From Leuctra nigra (lineage: Eukaryota; Arthropoda; Insecta; Plecoptera; Leuctridae): a stretch of 64,000 nucleotides of DNA. Position 1 is the stretch's first letter; each line of letters opens with the position of its first letter. Shown piece after piece: positions 21,701-33,607 of the stretch. The notes under the pieces were generated by a model. That model searched no databases, was not told where the DNA came from, and saw only the letters and a program-made list of their open reading frames with translations. Made by a program: the position numbers and the translations under genes. The stretch spans positions 17,515,705 to 17,579,704 of the forward strand of contig OW203769.1 of assembly GCA_934045905.1 (NCBI GenBank), read 5' to 3'.

Positions 21701-24700
21701 CAAACGGCATGACCGATTTTACGGAAATATAGGGATTAGGAATTCAGATGGTCGTTCATGAAGGTATCAACTAGATAAAACTAGATTGTTTTCTTATTAC
21801 CTATACCGGAATTCGGCCGCTATTTCAAAACCGGAAGTGACGTCATGTATCGAAAACGGCTGGATCGATTATAACGAAACTTAAGCTATTCTTCTTGGAT
21901 AATCATTTTCATCTTATACCAAACGCAACTTTTCATAGTAACCAAATCGGTTGAGGCGTATTTTTTTAAAGAAATTAGTCCCTGCTCGGACATGTGCTAC
22001 AAGCTGTATGAATAAACTAACAAAAGAAGTGATATCCCAGAAAAAACACTCCGTGTAAAAATACCAGCCAAGTCTCTTTAACTATAAAAAAAATAGAAGA
22101 AATCTAAAAATTCAGCACTGAAAAGGAGTGATATCAAAAAAGGAGCCAAGTCAACGAATTTTCCAAATTTTAATCGTACCATTGAAATAAAAATATCAAC
22201 CCCCGAGAAATACTTAAAAAAAGGACTTGGCGCATCGTTTTTTTAAAGACATTTTTCTATTCTTAAGCTTATGCCACTCACATACTACGTAGTTCAGAAA
22301 TGCCTAGAAAAATTGGGACAAAACTTTCAAATTAAATATTGAACATTCTGTAAAATATTTTAAATTTAAATATAAGTACGCAAAGAAACATAGCATTGTC
22401 TTACAAGCAATAAATACAGAACAGTTGTGTTTGTGATTGGTAGGTACCTATAGTTTTGTGGGTACATCAACATACCTACTACAGCATTATACTTTGAACC
22501 TTCTCGCCGTGTAATTAATTGCTATTAATTAACATTTTATACCAAAAAAATTCATAAATTACATAACGTATTACTTTAGATAAAAATCTAGTCAGTAATT
22601 ATTTGAGCAGCATGGCTCAGTGCACTAGTCACTTATACAAATCTCATTGACGGCCTTCTTGTAATGAGCGCTTTCGCTATTTCCCTCAGTCACGATATTG
22701 AGAAGTATGATTGATTAATATGACCCTAGAAATAGTGGCAATAACGAATAGACTAGGCCGCTTCCGTTTATTCGTTATTCGTTTATCCGTTTATTTCCTC
22801 TGAATATTGACAAAATACCAAAACTGCCAGTAGGTAAGAGTACTAGTTATATTAAAACGTAGTATGATTCGTCGATAATGAATGTGATATACTCAGGAAA
22901 ATATACTTGTAGAGTTCTTCCTATACTTTTAGGATAGAAAAGTGTCTTTAAAAAAACGATGCGCCAAGTCCTTTTTTTAAGTATTTCTCGGGGGTTGATA
23001 TTTTTATTTCAATGGTACGATTAAAATTTGGAAAATTCGTTGACTTGGCTCCTTTTTTGATATCACTCCTTTTCAGTGCTGAATTTTTAGATTTCTTCTA
23101 TTTTTTTTATAGTTAAAGAGACTTGGCTGGTATTTTTACACGGAGTGTTTTTTCTGGGTTATAAATAAAACAACAAAGAACTCAGGAACTTTCTTAGTAT
23201 TTGTTGCAGAAATACGTTATTGTTGATTATAGGCATTGTTGCGGACAATGTTACCAAAGAAGCTATGAAAATTAACAATACATTTTTAACAAAATACGAA
23301 TTCAATATTTTCCAACAAAAGTAAAAATAAAAAATGCAAATAAATATAATTTTTAGTTTTCTACAAATAAAATATCTGCAAACATGGGCGTCCTCAGGAT
23401 TTCTGCCAGGGGGGGGGGGCAATCCTAGGAAATACATTTTCCACGGGTCAAAAGGAGTGTGGTGGGGGGGGGGGGGGAGGGGGGGGGGGCACCTCACCCT
23501 GCCTCGCAGGGAGTTTTTTTGGTTTTTGTACTTTTTGAAATCAATTTTGAGACGTTATGAGCTGTATTTTGTTGAAAGAATTAAAATTTGACACTTAGGG
23601 GTGGTGGAGGGCATGCCCACACCTTGCCCCACAGGGCACTTTAGTTTTTTTGACACATTAAAAAAGTATTTTTAATTTTTTTTAAACACCACAAAATATG
23701 TTACTGACCCAGGGGGAGGGGGGGGGGGGGCTTTGCTCCTCATGTGGACGCCCATCACTGCAATTATTTGCAATGTATTTGAGTAGGTATAGTACCTACC
23801 TACCTATTTGAAAGGTATTCAAATAATTTTTTAAATGGTAAATTAAAATTAAAAAAAAAAAAAAATTATTAAAAGATTATTTTTTTCACATAATATTTTA
23901 CATCAATATCATAAAATGTTCCTATACAGTCATGTTAGTAAGTTGTTCCGGAGTCTTCCATAAGCGTCACAATGTCGGAGCAACTCAGCCCCTGCTGCCC
24001 TCTAGGTCGATGAAGGACCAGCTGCAGGCCGAGACCTACGCATTCGTCGAGCCCTACAACGACGCTCTCAGGTCGAAGTTCGTCGGTGACTTCCTGCGGA
24101 GTGACGAGGTGGCTCGTCTCTACGCTGCGTTCCCAGGTTTCTCAGCCGCTGACATCGGTAACACACTGCGGGATGACTTTCTGTACACTCCAGGAACATT
24201 TCATTTAAATTAATTGGAGATGGGACGATTCCAGTTTTTAACAATTCCGATTCTGATTCCTTAAGGTGGCGCGATCACTCGAGGCATAGTCTCAGATCTT
24301 CATAAATTTTTGTGTACTTATTGATAATCATGACATACATAATCCCTGGAAAAATTTAACACTTCTCGTGTCTAGTTTCTGAGATAATTTGAGTATTCTC
24401 CCCCATGTTATCTTATGGCAGCCAAGTAAAATCGTGTCATTTTTAAGCTAAAATGAAGTTCTAATTATTTTGTACCATCAGATTTTAACAAAAAACTTTT
24501 TTTCTGGTAGGCATACGGACATACTATGAGGAAAAAAATTGAAAACGATACCAACGGGTGCTATTTTAAAAGTTATTAACCAATTTCGAAATGATTTTCC
24601 TATACCTCCTATGTTAAAGTTTTGTACATTCTCAAAAGACATAAAATTGAAAACTCATTATTGGGCGGGAGTTGCAAACTACAGGACATTAAATGAGTAT

Positions 24701-27700
24701 TTTATGCTTAAATATAGTTGAACTGTTGTAAAAGGTATTTTGAAATGGTAATTTCAAAAATAAATAAAAATGTGCTATATCGAGTGATCGCGCCACGTTA
24801 AAGCAATTATGCTTAGAAACTGGAACTGGAACTGAAAATAGCAATATTTTTATAGGAACCGGAACCGTATTAATTTTTTAAGTAGAACCGGATTCCTTAT
24901 TTATAGTTTACAATATTTGAGTTCCGTAAGGGGTCTTTAAATAATTAATTTCATTGAATTTTTTACTTCATTGCCTTTCAAATCTAAAATATTTTATTAT
25001 CATTTACAGTTTTTCAAATAAATGAATACTGAGTCTAACTAATGTTTAGATATTTCTAAGCTAAGTTCCCAAAAGTCGATTTAAAAAAAATAATTTGTGT
25101 TAGGTATTGTCTAAATTTGATGGAAACGATTGGAACCCTTATGGAACCGAAATGAAACCGGAATCGGAACCGATATTCATTTGTCCCCAGGGACAGGGTT
25201 CCATTCCCTGGTTTAAACATTTCTGAAACCAATATAAAATAAAATCTAATTTTAATGGAGCAATTTGGCTTGGGCAATGGGCAGTGATGTTCTGGACAAT
25301 TCCCTCCAGAGGTCCCTGGTTTGATCCCAGAAACATCTTTCCTGACTGAGGTTTTACGCGTTTCCCTCAGTCGAGACGTAATGCTGGGAAGGTTCCCTAC
25401 TAATAGGTCGCGACCACCTCCTTCCCACCGATCCTTACTATTCTTCATCATCATCTCCAAAACAGTGCCACGTTGAACACCTCTAATAGGGAATATTATG
25501 CATGTTTTTAAACTACATTTTAAAATAACATATGCTGGTAAATATATGCTGGTAAATTTAAAATTTGTTTCCAGCAAAATTGTTGTAACAATTTTGCTGG
25601 AAAACGATATTAATGGCAATGGATGTAATTTTTATCAACCAACAATGATGTTGCCATGGCTACAATAAAATTACAAAAATACTATTTCCCCCTCCAAAAT
25701 GTCCACTTAATATAAATGTCATATTATGAATGAAAATGTACACTTTTGAGTGTGAAAACATGTTATTATTTTGAAAGAATGCAGCATGTCACATTCTAAT
25801 CACTATGAATGTTCTGACATGCGACAGGAGGGAAACGGAGGTTGAAGATATCGCCAGTAGAGTGCACCGTGACGTCGATGGAGTTCTTCGACCCGCTGCT
25901 CGACTCTAAGAACGGAGTCACACGCGAAGGACACATCAACAAGTGCATGGATGAAGACATCGAGGGCTTCGTCGTGGCGGACAAGCTGAGGAAGGTGCTG
26001 CTCTCTAGTGCAACAATAATCACTAGACTAGGAAAACTAACGCGTTGATGAGCAAGCCTTTGTACTGCATCCGATTTGATATTCGTTTGAAAGTATCAGC
26101 TGCTCTACAGGTCTTGGAACTGAAGCATTAAGAAGGCAGAGATGAGATTTTAGTATACATTTTCAAGTATTTCAAGATTATAGAATAAAATGTTCAAAAA
26201 TGATAATAACTTTTGAAAATAATGACAGATTAGACAGAAAATTGACAAAACTACCTAAAATGTTGGTTCCAATGACCATGCGAAGTTTTAATTGGTTCTA
26301 GTTTTAAAATTTCAATAATCACAGGAAAGATGGTTTTAAATTTTAACCAATGGGAGGATTTGGCTGAATTTGTGTAAGATTGGGGACAATGTTGGTCGTA
26401 ATGTTTTGTCAAAATTTCAAATTGATCGGAACAACCAATCGAAAGATACTTTTTTAAAAATATTTGAACCAATCTGCGATTTAAAAAAAATATGAGTCTG
26501 CAACGCCCAGAAATGGTCCGTACATGTGTGCAAAATTTCAGCTTGATCGAAGAAAAACTGTGACCTGTATTAGCCTCAGTAACAGAAAAAACACTCAAAA
26601 AAATAGGTCTGTGCTAAAAGAGCCAAAAGGAGTCGCTCGCTTAAATTAGCTGTCATGACATTTTTATTTTTAGCTTATTGGAGCTGAAGCTTTTACTTTC
26701 TATGGCACCTTGACAATGCGCCATTAGAGAAGGTCAAGTTTGTTGAGGATTCGTAACTCTGGATTTAAAGCGAGTGAGTAGTTAGCTCCCTTCGGGCATA
26801 ACGTCCCACCCGAAGGACGGTAACGCCCCTCGAGAAACTGATAACAGGTGGAGGGGGTTGTCACACTAACCCCCAACCACCTCAGCCTCTCTGGCCGAAA
26901 GGCAGCAACTAGGATGAATCTGATTGGTTGTCATCGCTCAGATGCTACTGGACCGCGAGTTTGAGCGATACGATCTGATCAGCGAGAGCGATCGCCGGGA
27001 GTTCATCTTCAAACTGTTCACGCACCTCGCTCTCGGAGGGCAGTGGTGCCAATACGAAGACGAGATTACACCGTACCTGACTGCCACCAAGATCCTGTAC
27101 AAGGACCTCGTCAGGTGAAGCCACTTTATGTAGATTCTATTCCCCTTGTCTCGTGCTCGATATGTGGACAATAACATCACACACATAACAGAGTGAAGGG
27201 GAACAGGATCCTAATAAACAGGGTCCATTTCTTATGATGTTGGTTTTTAGTTGTCAAAACTGTCAAAAAACCAAACGAGTTTTTTACTGCAAGATATTTT
27301 TTTTACAACTTAAAAGCTGATAATAGTCGAAGATATGGAGCATATTTATGTGGATTTTACACATTCTCAATCTCTCCTCATTCTGAATAGTTGAATTTGA
27401 TACAAAGCAGAGAATTTATAATTTTAAATATCAAGAAGTTTATTTACTTGTATTATTATTTGTTTTGTTAGTTTTGAAAGGCTCTCTAAAAGAATTTTTC
27501 AAGATGACCTCCATATTGTGTAATTGTTTACTGTATTGTGCTTGAGCTTGAGCAACCTTATTTATGAGGCCGAGTCTTTTAATTCAATAAAGATTATTAT
27601 AGTTAGTAGTCGTAATAGTATTAGTCATAAAGGTACCGATTTATCCACGGGAAAGGGCTACCAGAAAATATATTACATTTTGTAAATGTTTTGACAACAT

Positions 27701-28002
27701 AATTTTGGCAAACGTATGATGAACCCTTACTGGAAATAACACCGAGAAATGCCGTGATTCTGTGTTTAGCGAAACCGTCCCTAATGTCTTGTTTTGCCTT
27801 CAGCTTGTGTAGGACGAAGAACGACGATCTGATGATAACATCTCGAGTGATGAAGATAGAAGTGGAGGACGAAAGCGGCGTCTGCTTTCCGCCCAAGTCC
27901 GACAATCAGCAGAACTTTGTCTACTTCGTCGTGGAGCCCGAGTCACGGCAGCTCATCACGTTGACACATTGCTTCGGGGGAAAGTTCCCGGAAGTCACGT
28001 GA
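18552..28002 (+). CDS. CFAP300: Cilia- and flagella-associated protein 300, five exons
   Basis: Exons 18552-18718, 24006-24157, 25828-25994, 26942-27114 and 27804-28002. All have GT/AG sites, phases chain, and a TGA ends a 285-residue protein (the human protein, as I recall, is about 267). Recognised by order and spacing of conserved blocks: RFVRLDAAYNFF, MLMKWSMKDQ, INKCMDEDIEGFVVADKLRK, RYDLISESDRREFIFKLF, GGQWCQYEDEITPYL, KILYKDLV and YFVVEPESRQLITLTHCFG. In the family it is a cytoplasmic assembly factor for outer and inner dynein arms, acting with IFT; loss gives immotile cilia and sperm. An insect copy points to dynein-armed sperm flagella or chordotonal cilia. No membrane segment or catalytic motif is seen. 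The X-box upstream fits RFX control. The start is the first ATG that keeps the conserved frame after the X-box; M8 is an alternative. Confidence 0.9.
19231..19367 (+). promoter_or_regulatory. ETS-CRE composite motifs, left group of family B copy 1
   Basis: Exact CCGGAAGTGACGTCA at 19231-19245 and 19353-19367. CCGGAAGT is the ETS core and TGACGTCA is a full CRE; they overlap as in the known ETS/CRE composite element. Confidence 0.6.
19453..21478. mobile_element. TIR element nested inside family B
   Basis: About 40-base terminal inverted repeats (left TTGAAGGGCTCGGGGGTAAA, right mirrored and ending CCCGAGCCCTTCAA) flank 2 kb. The motif CTTACCATTATTTACA recurs at both ends (near 19471 inverted, 19676, 21293, 21404, 21450), like transposase-binding subterminal repeats. 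AATT on both sides may be the target duplication, consistent with the intact B copy, which has a single AATT at the same place. A minus-strand acidic reading frame (21101-21409, SDDFIENILEEEDVDDLDD) might be a transposase remnant. The middle (about 20095-21050) looks like unrelated inserted sequence, possibly a solo LTR, but I could not fix its ends. Confidence 0.65.
21524..21846 (+). promoter_or_regulatory. ETS-CRE composite motifs, right group of family B copy 1
   Basis: Exact CCGGAAGTGACGTCA at 21524, 21679 and 21832, spaced 155 and 153 bases. Each begins a tandem unit that also carries an ACGGCTGGACCGATT-like block. Confidence 0.6.
23382..23757. mobile_element. GC-tract element with short TIRs in CFAP300 intron 1
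   Basis: Ends ACATGGGCGTCC and GGACGCCCATCA, flanked by CTGCAA on both sides (23376-23381, 23758-23763). Inside are G tracts of up to about 13 and GCCCCACAGGGCA-type stems. Confidence 0.6.
24006..24157 (+). CDS. CFAP300: CFAP300 exon 2
   Basis: Acceptor CCCTCTAG at 24005, donor GTAACA at 24158, phase 2 in and 1 out. Encodes SMKDQLQAETYAFVEPYN and FVGDFLRSDEVARLY. Confidence 0.85.
24265..24797. mobile_element. TTAA-flanked MITE (piggyBac- or Kolobok-like) in CFAP300 intron 2
   Basis: TIRs GGTGGCGCGATCACTCGA and TCGAGTGATCGCGCCACG are flanked by TTAA at 24261-24264 and 24798-24801. It begins 107 bases after the exon 2 donor. The frame inside is closed, so it is non-autonomous. Confidence 0.8.
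25262..25465 (+). mobile_element. tRNA-derived SINE in CFAP300 intron 2
   Basis: Degenerate A box near 25268, B box-like GGTTTGATCCC near 25318, then the body shared with the SINE at 4133 (CTGACTGAGGTTTTACGCG, CCCTCAGTCGAGACG, AATGCTGGGAAGGTTCCC). A CATCATCATC tail follows. Confidence 0.75.
25828..25994 (+). CDS. CFAP300: CFAP300 exon 3
   Basis: Acceptor ATGCGACAG, donor GTGCTG at 25995; phase 1 in, 0 out. Encodes KISPVECTVTSMEFFDPL and the KCMDEDIEGFVVADKLRK block. The weak GTGCTG donor is chosen because only it keeps the frame into exon 4. Confidence 0.85.
26028..26645 (+). mobile_element. Family A repeat copy in CFAP300 intron 3
   Basis: Starts CTAGGAAAACTAACGCGTTG 33 bases past the exon 3 end and finishes with AGCCAAAAGGAGTCGCTCGC. 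Internal blocks (CTGCTCTACAGGTCTTGGAA, TTGATCGGAACAACCAATCG) match the copies at 5271 and 38314. Confidence 0.75.
26942..27114 (+). CDS. CFAP300: CFAP300 exon 4
   Basis: Acceptor ATCGCTCAG, donor GTGAAG at 27115; phase 0 in, 2 out. Encodes RYDLISESDRREFIFKLF and GGQWCQYEDEITPYL, the best-conserved part of the family. Confidence 0.92.
27540..27625 (+). mobile_element. Possible 3' end of a non-LTR retrotransposon
   Basis: AGGCCGAGTCTTTTAATTCA followed by AATAAAGATTATTATAG and a short TAG/TAATAG repeat resembles a LINE tail in CFAP300 intron 4. No open reading frame is attached. Confidence 0.3.
27804..28002 (+). CDS. CFAP300: CFAP300 exon 5
   Basis: Acceptor TTTTGCCTTCAG, terminal exon ending TGA at 28000-28002. 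Encodes RTKNDDLMITSRVMKIEV and FVYFVVEPESRQLITLTHCF. AATAAA near 28428 is a candidate poly(A) signal. Confidence 0.92.
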
Positions 28003-28663
28003 ACTAGTGGCCTTCGATTGTACGTGTTGAAGAGAAAGGACACCCAAAGACTTCGCCTTTTTGAGATAGTGACCGTCTAGTTGGAGTTAGATTATATGCT
28101 GGATCGAAAACGTTGTAGAGAATCGGCTCTTTGTACATTATTGACTACTTTTTGGATAATTCTTGAAAATGTTTCATTTGAACAGTTTTAGATGAAAATA
28201 TCAAAAAGTGGTCAAGAATGCACAACTCTACAACTTGTTGCTTCAACTTACGAGATAGTCAACTTCTTTAACAAGCCGGCAACAATCCTAAAATTGACAG
28301 CTTGGTGCATGATGATTTGGTCCCTACAGAAACAAGAAAGCACTGGAAATAATTTGAACATTGTTGTGAAATAATATGTGGAGGTATTTGGTGTTTATAA
28401 AATATAAAATAAGTGATTTTACTTTCGAATAAAAAAGTACATGAAAGAAAATGTTTTGATCAACAACCGGCGTTATTTTTATTGCAGATAGAAACTTGCA
28501 AATTGCAATAAAATAATTAACATTTTTGGACAAAATTGCAGTAATATGATAAATTCGTAGGATAAATGCACAACGATTTTAATAGCAAGCTTCGTTTTGG
28601 GAAGCATTTTCTTCCCTTCATTTCTTATCTTCTTTCTTTCCTTGAAGGAAAAAAATGACTTTC
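28003..28663. other. CFAP300 3' flank
   Basis: AT-rich, no coding signal beyond the stop. AATAAA at about 28428 and 28507. Confidence 0.4.
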
Positions 28664-28671
28664 AATATTAC

Positions 28672-30676
28672 CAGGGCCGGCTTTAGGCATAAGCGACGTA
28701 CGCGACCGCTTACGGCGGCACATTCGGATAGGCGGCATGTAACAAGTTGGCCTATCTAGGTTAGAAAATTAACTTTAAAAATAATAATGTTTGCTTGAAG
28801 TAGGTTTACAGAATGAACAAGCTTGTAGCATGGCATTCTTAGAGTCAAGGTTAACTGAACACAAAGTAATTAATTAGAATCATTATGTAAACTTACAATC
28901 TTAAATTTCAATAGCAATCAAAATATAGACAAAAATATAACGAGCAATCAAATAAGTTTAACAATGTGCAATTATATCAAGAAAGTGAGTGAATCCCTAT
29001 AAAAAGTATGTGACCTTACCTAAATTGCGATGTCACAACGTAATAACAAGTGAACCAGTCATTGTGATAACGCTGCAAAACCAGTCAGCCAGACTAGTTT
29101 TCAGTGATTCCAAGAAAAGCATGGGCTTACGTGCAGAAAGAAAGTCGTTTCGCGCGTTTCCGAGATGACAGAATGCCTAAAAATAGCTACCACGTGTACG
29201 AAACCAACCAATCATATTCTTTGGCGGTAAACCGAGGTGAGAGGGTATAAAACGTCAAGCTACCAGCCAAACATCATCAGTCGGAGTTTTCTCAGGCAGT
29301 GAGACCTGTCTCGTGAACCAGTGAAGCCAGTGGGCGCGAATATAGTATAACTTCAGCGGGACAGTGCCGCCGTGATCAAGACCATTAAACGTAAAGTAAC
29401 ATTTTTGTACAAACTTAAAAATTAATAAAATCTATCTTCAAGCCAAAATGCAGAGGCATATAATATCGCATTACAATCTTCGTTTATCAGTGATCAACTG
29501 AACAGTTTCAAGTTTTTCAACATATAAAAGTATTAAAGTCAGTGACTTGCACACTCCGGGAGGATCCGACGAGTCTGCAGCCACGAGCGTCATCAGCCTG
29601 AGCCAACTTGAACCAACTGCCCGAGGAGGTCACTCCTTGTGCACAGCCTGCTGGACGTCCTGGTAACCAAAGGGGTTACCCAGACATCATCACATCGCGA
29701 CTGAAGGGGTGACATATCCGGTCACTCAACTGCTGTTGAACAGGAGTTCAATAGACTCACTGCTCGAGGGTCAACGCCATCTACTGTTTACTTCACGCAA
29801 GGCGACATCATCACTACGGCTGACGTATCGAACGTAATATTGTACATAATAATTTTGATTGCTCCTTTCACATCAATGAACATTTATTTTCTTTATAATA
29901 AACAGATTATAATATTGCTGATTCTTTGTGTTCTACCCTCTGAGCCAAATCCCGCAGGTTTCAGGCACTTTCAGCAATCGAAAATTTATTATTTTGAGTC
30001 ATCATGTTATATGGCCAATATTCAAGCTCGGAAGAAATAAAATTATTTTTGGGAAAACGACGACTGATGTTATTGTTAAGTCTACTAACAATTCTCGTTC
30101 ATGATATGTTAATACCTTCTCCTAGATATGTTCCTGAACTTTTTTTGCGCATGAAAAATTACCTAGAAAAATTGATTTTAATGCTGAAGTAATTTTACCA
30201 GAAACGCATAGATTTACTTCAAAATGACTATGAAGTGTAAAAAATTCGGGTGCGTCCCCACCGAAATCAGAGCATCATCTAAGAAAGCAGCACATTTAAA
30301 ATAATAATATGTTAACAAAGAAAGAAAGAGGCTGATCATGTCGAAAACTTACCAAAATTATTCCCAAAAATAACTAATCTGCCCCCGAGAAAATTTTGGT
30401 GCAAGGTCATTCAATTAGGTGCAATTTTGAATCACAGATTAGTTATTTTTGGGAATAATTTTGGTAAGTTTGGTAATTGAATGACCTTGCACCAAAATTT
30501 TCTCGGGGGCTGTGCCCCCGAACCCCCCTCTTTGACGGTAATCTTTCAAATTATTAAAAATTCCGCTACCCCCCCCCCCCCCCCCCCCCTCATAGAAATG
30601 TCATCCTGCGTTCGCCCTTGATAGGCGGCATTATCATTTTTCGCGTACATCAAGAATGTACCTTAAGCCGGCCCTG
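28672..30676. mobile_element. hAT-type element with 8-base target duplication
   Basis: TIRs CAGGGCCGGCTTTAGGC and CCTTAAGCCGGCCCTG are flanked by AATATTAC at 28664-28671 and 30677-30684. GGCGGCA-type subterminal motifs occur at both ends. No intact transposase frame. It carries an insert with a TATAAAA box near 29247 and a TCAGTCGG start-like site near 29278 (retroelement promoter-like), and an inverted repeat at 30358-30510. Confidence 0.85.
30358..30600. repeat. Inverted repeat with 21-C tract inside the hAT element
   Basis: ATTATTCCCAAAAATAACTA and AGATTAGTTATTTTTGGGAA face each other, and CCCCCGAGAAAATTTTGGTG faces CACCAAAATTTTCTCGGGGG. A C21 run follows at 30569-30589. The CTCGGGGGCT(A)TGCCCCGAA block recurs at 1630-1660. 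Confidence 0.65.
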
Positions 30677-31030
30677 AATATTACTAGCAATTAAAAACAT
30701 GTAACAGGTAACTGGAAAACAGATAACTTTCTGTCATCTTCAAAATGATATGTGCTGATATCCTAGAGTATTTGTTACAAGGTAAAGTAAACATGTTGAA
30801 AAGTCATAAGTAATCAAGTAAACATTTATTCATTCATTAATGATTATCTTTACCAATTGGTGTTTCATACAATAGTCACTAACAGCAGCCCGCAGAGGGC
30901 TTGTACTTGGTACATATGATACATAATAGTCCAGCTGACGAGACTGGAGAAGGCAGCCGCCGTCAAGGTTACAAGTACGTAATACTCGAATCATATTTAC
31001 AAGCACTCGTTCTCGGATACAAGAAGCTAA

Positions 31031-31641
31031 TAGGGTTGTGCGAACATTCAAGTTTGAAGATGAAACGAACCTACAGATTTCCGGACCCAACCATTGGCAA
31101 CTGTAGATTTCTTTTTGTATAAATTGAACACAAGCAATGAAATAATTCGAACAAATAAGCGATACGTGATGGAGCCACTTCTGGCAGGAAACTTTTTAGA
31201 TGCACTTTTTTATTTTGATGTTAGTGTTTCCACAGGGCAATGAAAAAGAAGAAACACATTAAATTTAGATTTAGTTACGAGTTTACTTTTTCAGCCGTAA
31301 CAAACAACTAAAGCAAATTTTATATCATTTATTTACAAAAATAAACCCTTTATCTCCTCCATTATGTATAGTACCAAAGAATCCACCAGAGGTCAGTCGT
31401 GTTCCTTATTTTCTCGAATAGTGTTCTGTTTAAAATAATTTAAATAACACAAAAATAATTTTTCTCTGTCTTAGGTAGTTGATCAAAATCAGTGATCTAA
31501 TTTGATTAATGATTACAGTACCAAGCTTATAGTACTAAAATCAACACTGAATTATCTATAATTGAATTGGTACGAAAATTAGACAAAACAGGTTTGAAAA
31601 ATCATTAGATCTGGTTCCGTTGAACAGGTTTGCACAACCCT
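31031..31641. mobile_element. Possible degraded hAT-like element
   Basis: TAGGGTTGTGCGAAC and GTTTGCACAACCCT are inverted. CTAAT follows or precedes each end, but the 8-base duplication is degraded. Confidence 0.45.
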
Positions 31642-31644
31642 CGA

Positions 31645-33600
31645 CTAATGTCAACATCTATCAACATCAGCATGATCAGCGTGATGCCACAGCAGTGTGA
31701 CGATGAGCAAGCAAAGAATTGGTCAAATATACGAACTTCATGAATACTCCTCAAAAGCTAACTTTAGAAGAAAGAAATTCACGGTTATCCGACACGTTCG
31801 ATTCTTCTGCAGAAGCAACAACATGCTTAAGAATTACAATTTAAATCAACCAAATTATAGAGACCACAATGTAATTTTTCGTCGCGTTGATGAGGCATTT
31901 TGAGGCATTTTTTGACACTTCACGCCTTGACTTGTTGCTTTCTAAGATAAAGTGGAAGTGTTTTTTTTCCGACATAATTAGATAAAAAAACATATAACAG
32001 ATTAGCAGAGAGAAGTTTTTCAGATCAGAGACAACCAAGTCTTTGCTTTCTCGTCTTCGCAAGGCATATCGTATTTTTCTACAGCCTATGCATTTTTATT
32101 TAGTCCTGTACGCACTGTAGAAGGAAGTGTACGCAATACAGTGCAATGCAATGATGTCATAAACTAATTAGTAATGTCTTATGTTTAGAACTTAGAACAA
32201 TAAACTCACTGTGTTCAATTATTTTTGTAAGCAAATGTTTCTCTCGATAAATATTGTGAGTTGATATTCCGGCGCTTGTAATATTTTCGTTGACTAAAAA
32301 AATTCTACGAGTTACATTTAAATTAGCTTGGTCTCGATGCATTGCACAAAAGCTGAGTTTCCAGCACAAATAAATCATGTCTAATAGACAATAGTAAATA
32401 ACTACTAGCTAATTGAGTGTACATGAAGTTTATTGCAGCATTTAGAAATCATGTACGTGGTTTAGAATAATAGTATTTCCTCTTCAGATATCATCCGGTT
32501 ATACGACATTGTGCTACGCCAGAAATAGGCGTTTTTATATAGAAAGCTAATTGTAACAGCATCCAACAAAAGAAAAACTTTTCAAAAAGAGATTGGTACC
32601 TATTATGTATATTATGTAGCATATATAACACTATAAGGTAGGTAACAAAACTTACATAGGTAATTGTAAAATCATTGGGATGCTATATTATTACACAAAT
32701 CTCATAACGGAACGCAAAAATTACGATGTAATAGTAAACCATCAGAGACATATTCGTTGTCCATTTGACGAAGTAAAGTACAATAATAATTATCGGCGTA
32801 CATATTGTGAATGTATAAAATCATAATCAGTATCTTGCATACACACAACAACGAACATTTCTCGTCGCATCTTGAAAAAAACTTATAAAGTAGGTATTGT
32901 ACAATATTTTGACATTCACTGGCACAAATGTGAGCTAGTTACAAACATGGATGGAAGCCAGGATAAATATGAACAAATAGAAAGAATATCAAGTAGCTAT
33001 TCAATGTCATAAGAATAATAATATTAATAGTCGCATGCAAGATTGTGACATCAACCAGTTTCTTCACAGCAAAACATACACATCATCGTTAGCGCATCGT
33101 CTCGGAAGACTTAGAAAGGAAACGAGAAGACATTATGAAAGTCCATCGATATCGAGAGCAGTAGAAATCACAACACAACGTATTTAATACGAAACGATTT
33201 GATAAATTTCTAAGCTGTACTGTGAGGAACTCTTAGGGCTACCGAGTATGTTTCTCACAAATACGTACAGAGTACACAAAAAGGTGCGCTGTAATTATCT
33301 ACTTGATTGAAACGGTTTTAGATTTGCATGCATTAAAATTGTTTTGGTGTAGATATCTTTCATGTGCTAATCCGATTGACGTGAACTGTGCAATGATGCG
33401 TCTACACGCATTACGTGGCTACGTTACTACCACTCTTCATTGAAGACATTTGCCACCTATCATAGTGGCCACACGTCTCATACCTTGTTAGTATAATATC
33501 AAATTCAATTGTTATTTTACAAAAAATTAGGGATACTAATTATAATATTAATATTAAAGTACACATGCTTATGAATTATGATCTAATAGTAGGGGAGCAA
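31645..33600. other. Intergenic AT-rich stretch with nothing supported
   Basis: No conserved frame, no clear TIR, no RNA gene recognised. Confidence 0.4.
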
Positions 33601-33607
33601 ATGTCAT

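Larger units (their letters stand above)
18785..23160 (+). mobile_element. Family B composite repeat in CFAP300 intron 1
   Basis: Begins ATCTAGTGGAGCGGTCGCTC with an 18-base near-palindrome. It continues through a conserved block (CATACCGTAAATGCCTAATA), then tandem 120-155-bp units each opening with CCGGAAGTGACGTCA, and ends in a pair of ~215-bp inverted repeats (22036-22250 and 22943-23158, outer end CCCAGAAAAAACACTCCGTG). A second full copy is at 38441-39743. This copy is split by another TIR element at 19453-21478. No transposase is visible. Confidence 0.75.

Noticed and set aside
29000..29830. Second solo LTR inside the hAT element at 28672
   Set aside because: It has TATA and start-like sites, but I could not find matching LTR ends with a target duplication, so I did not call it.
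30830..31090. Minus-strand 86-residue frame in the intergenic region
   Set aside because: No recognisable motif, no splice partners, and it overlaps a degraded hAT-like end.
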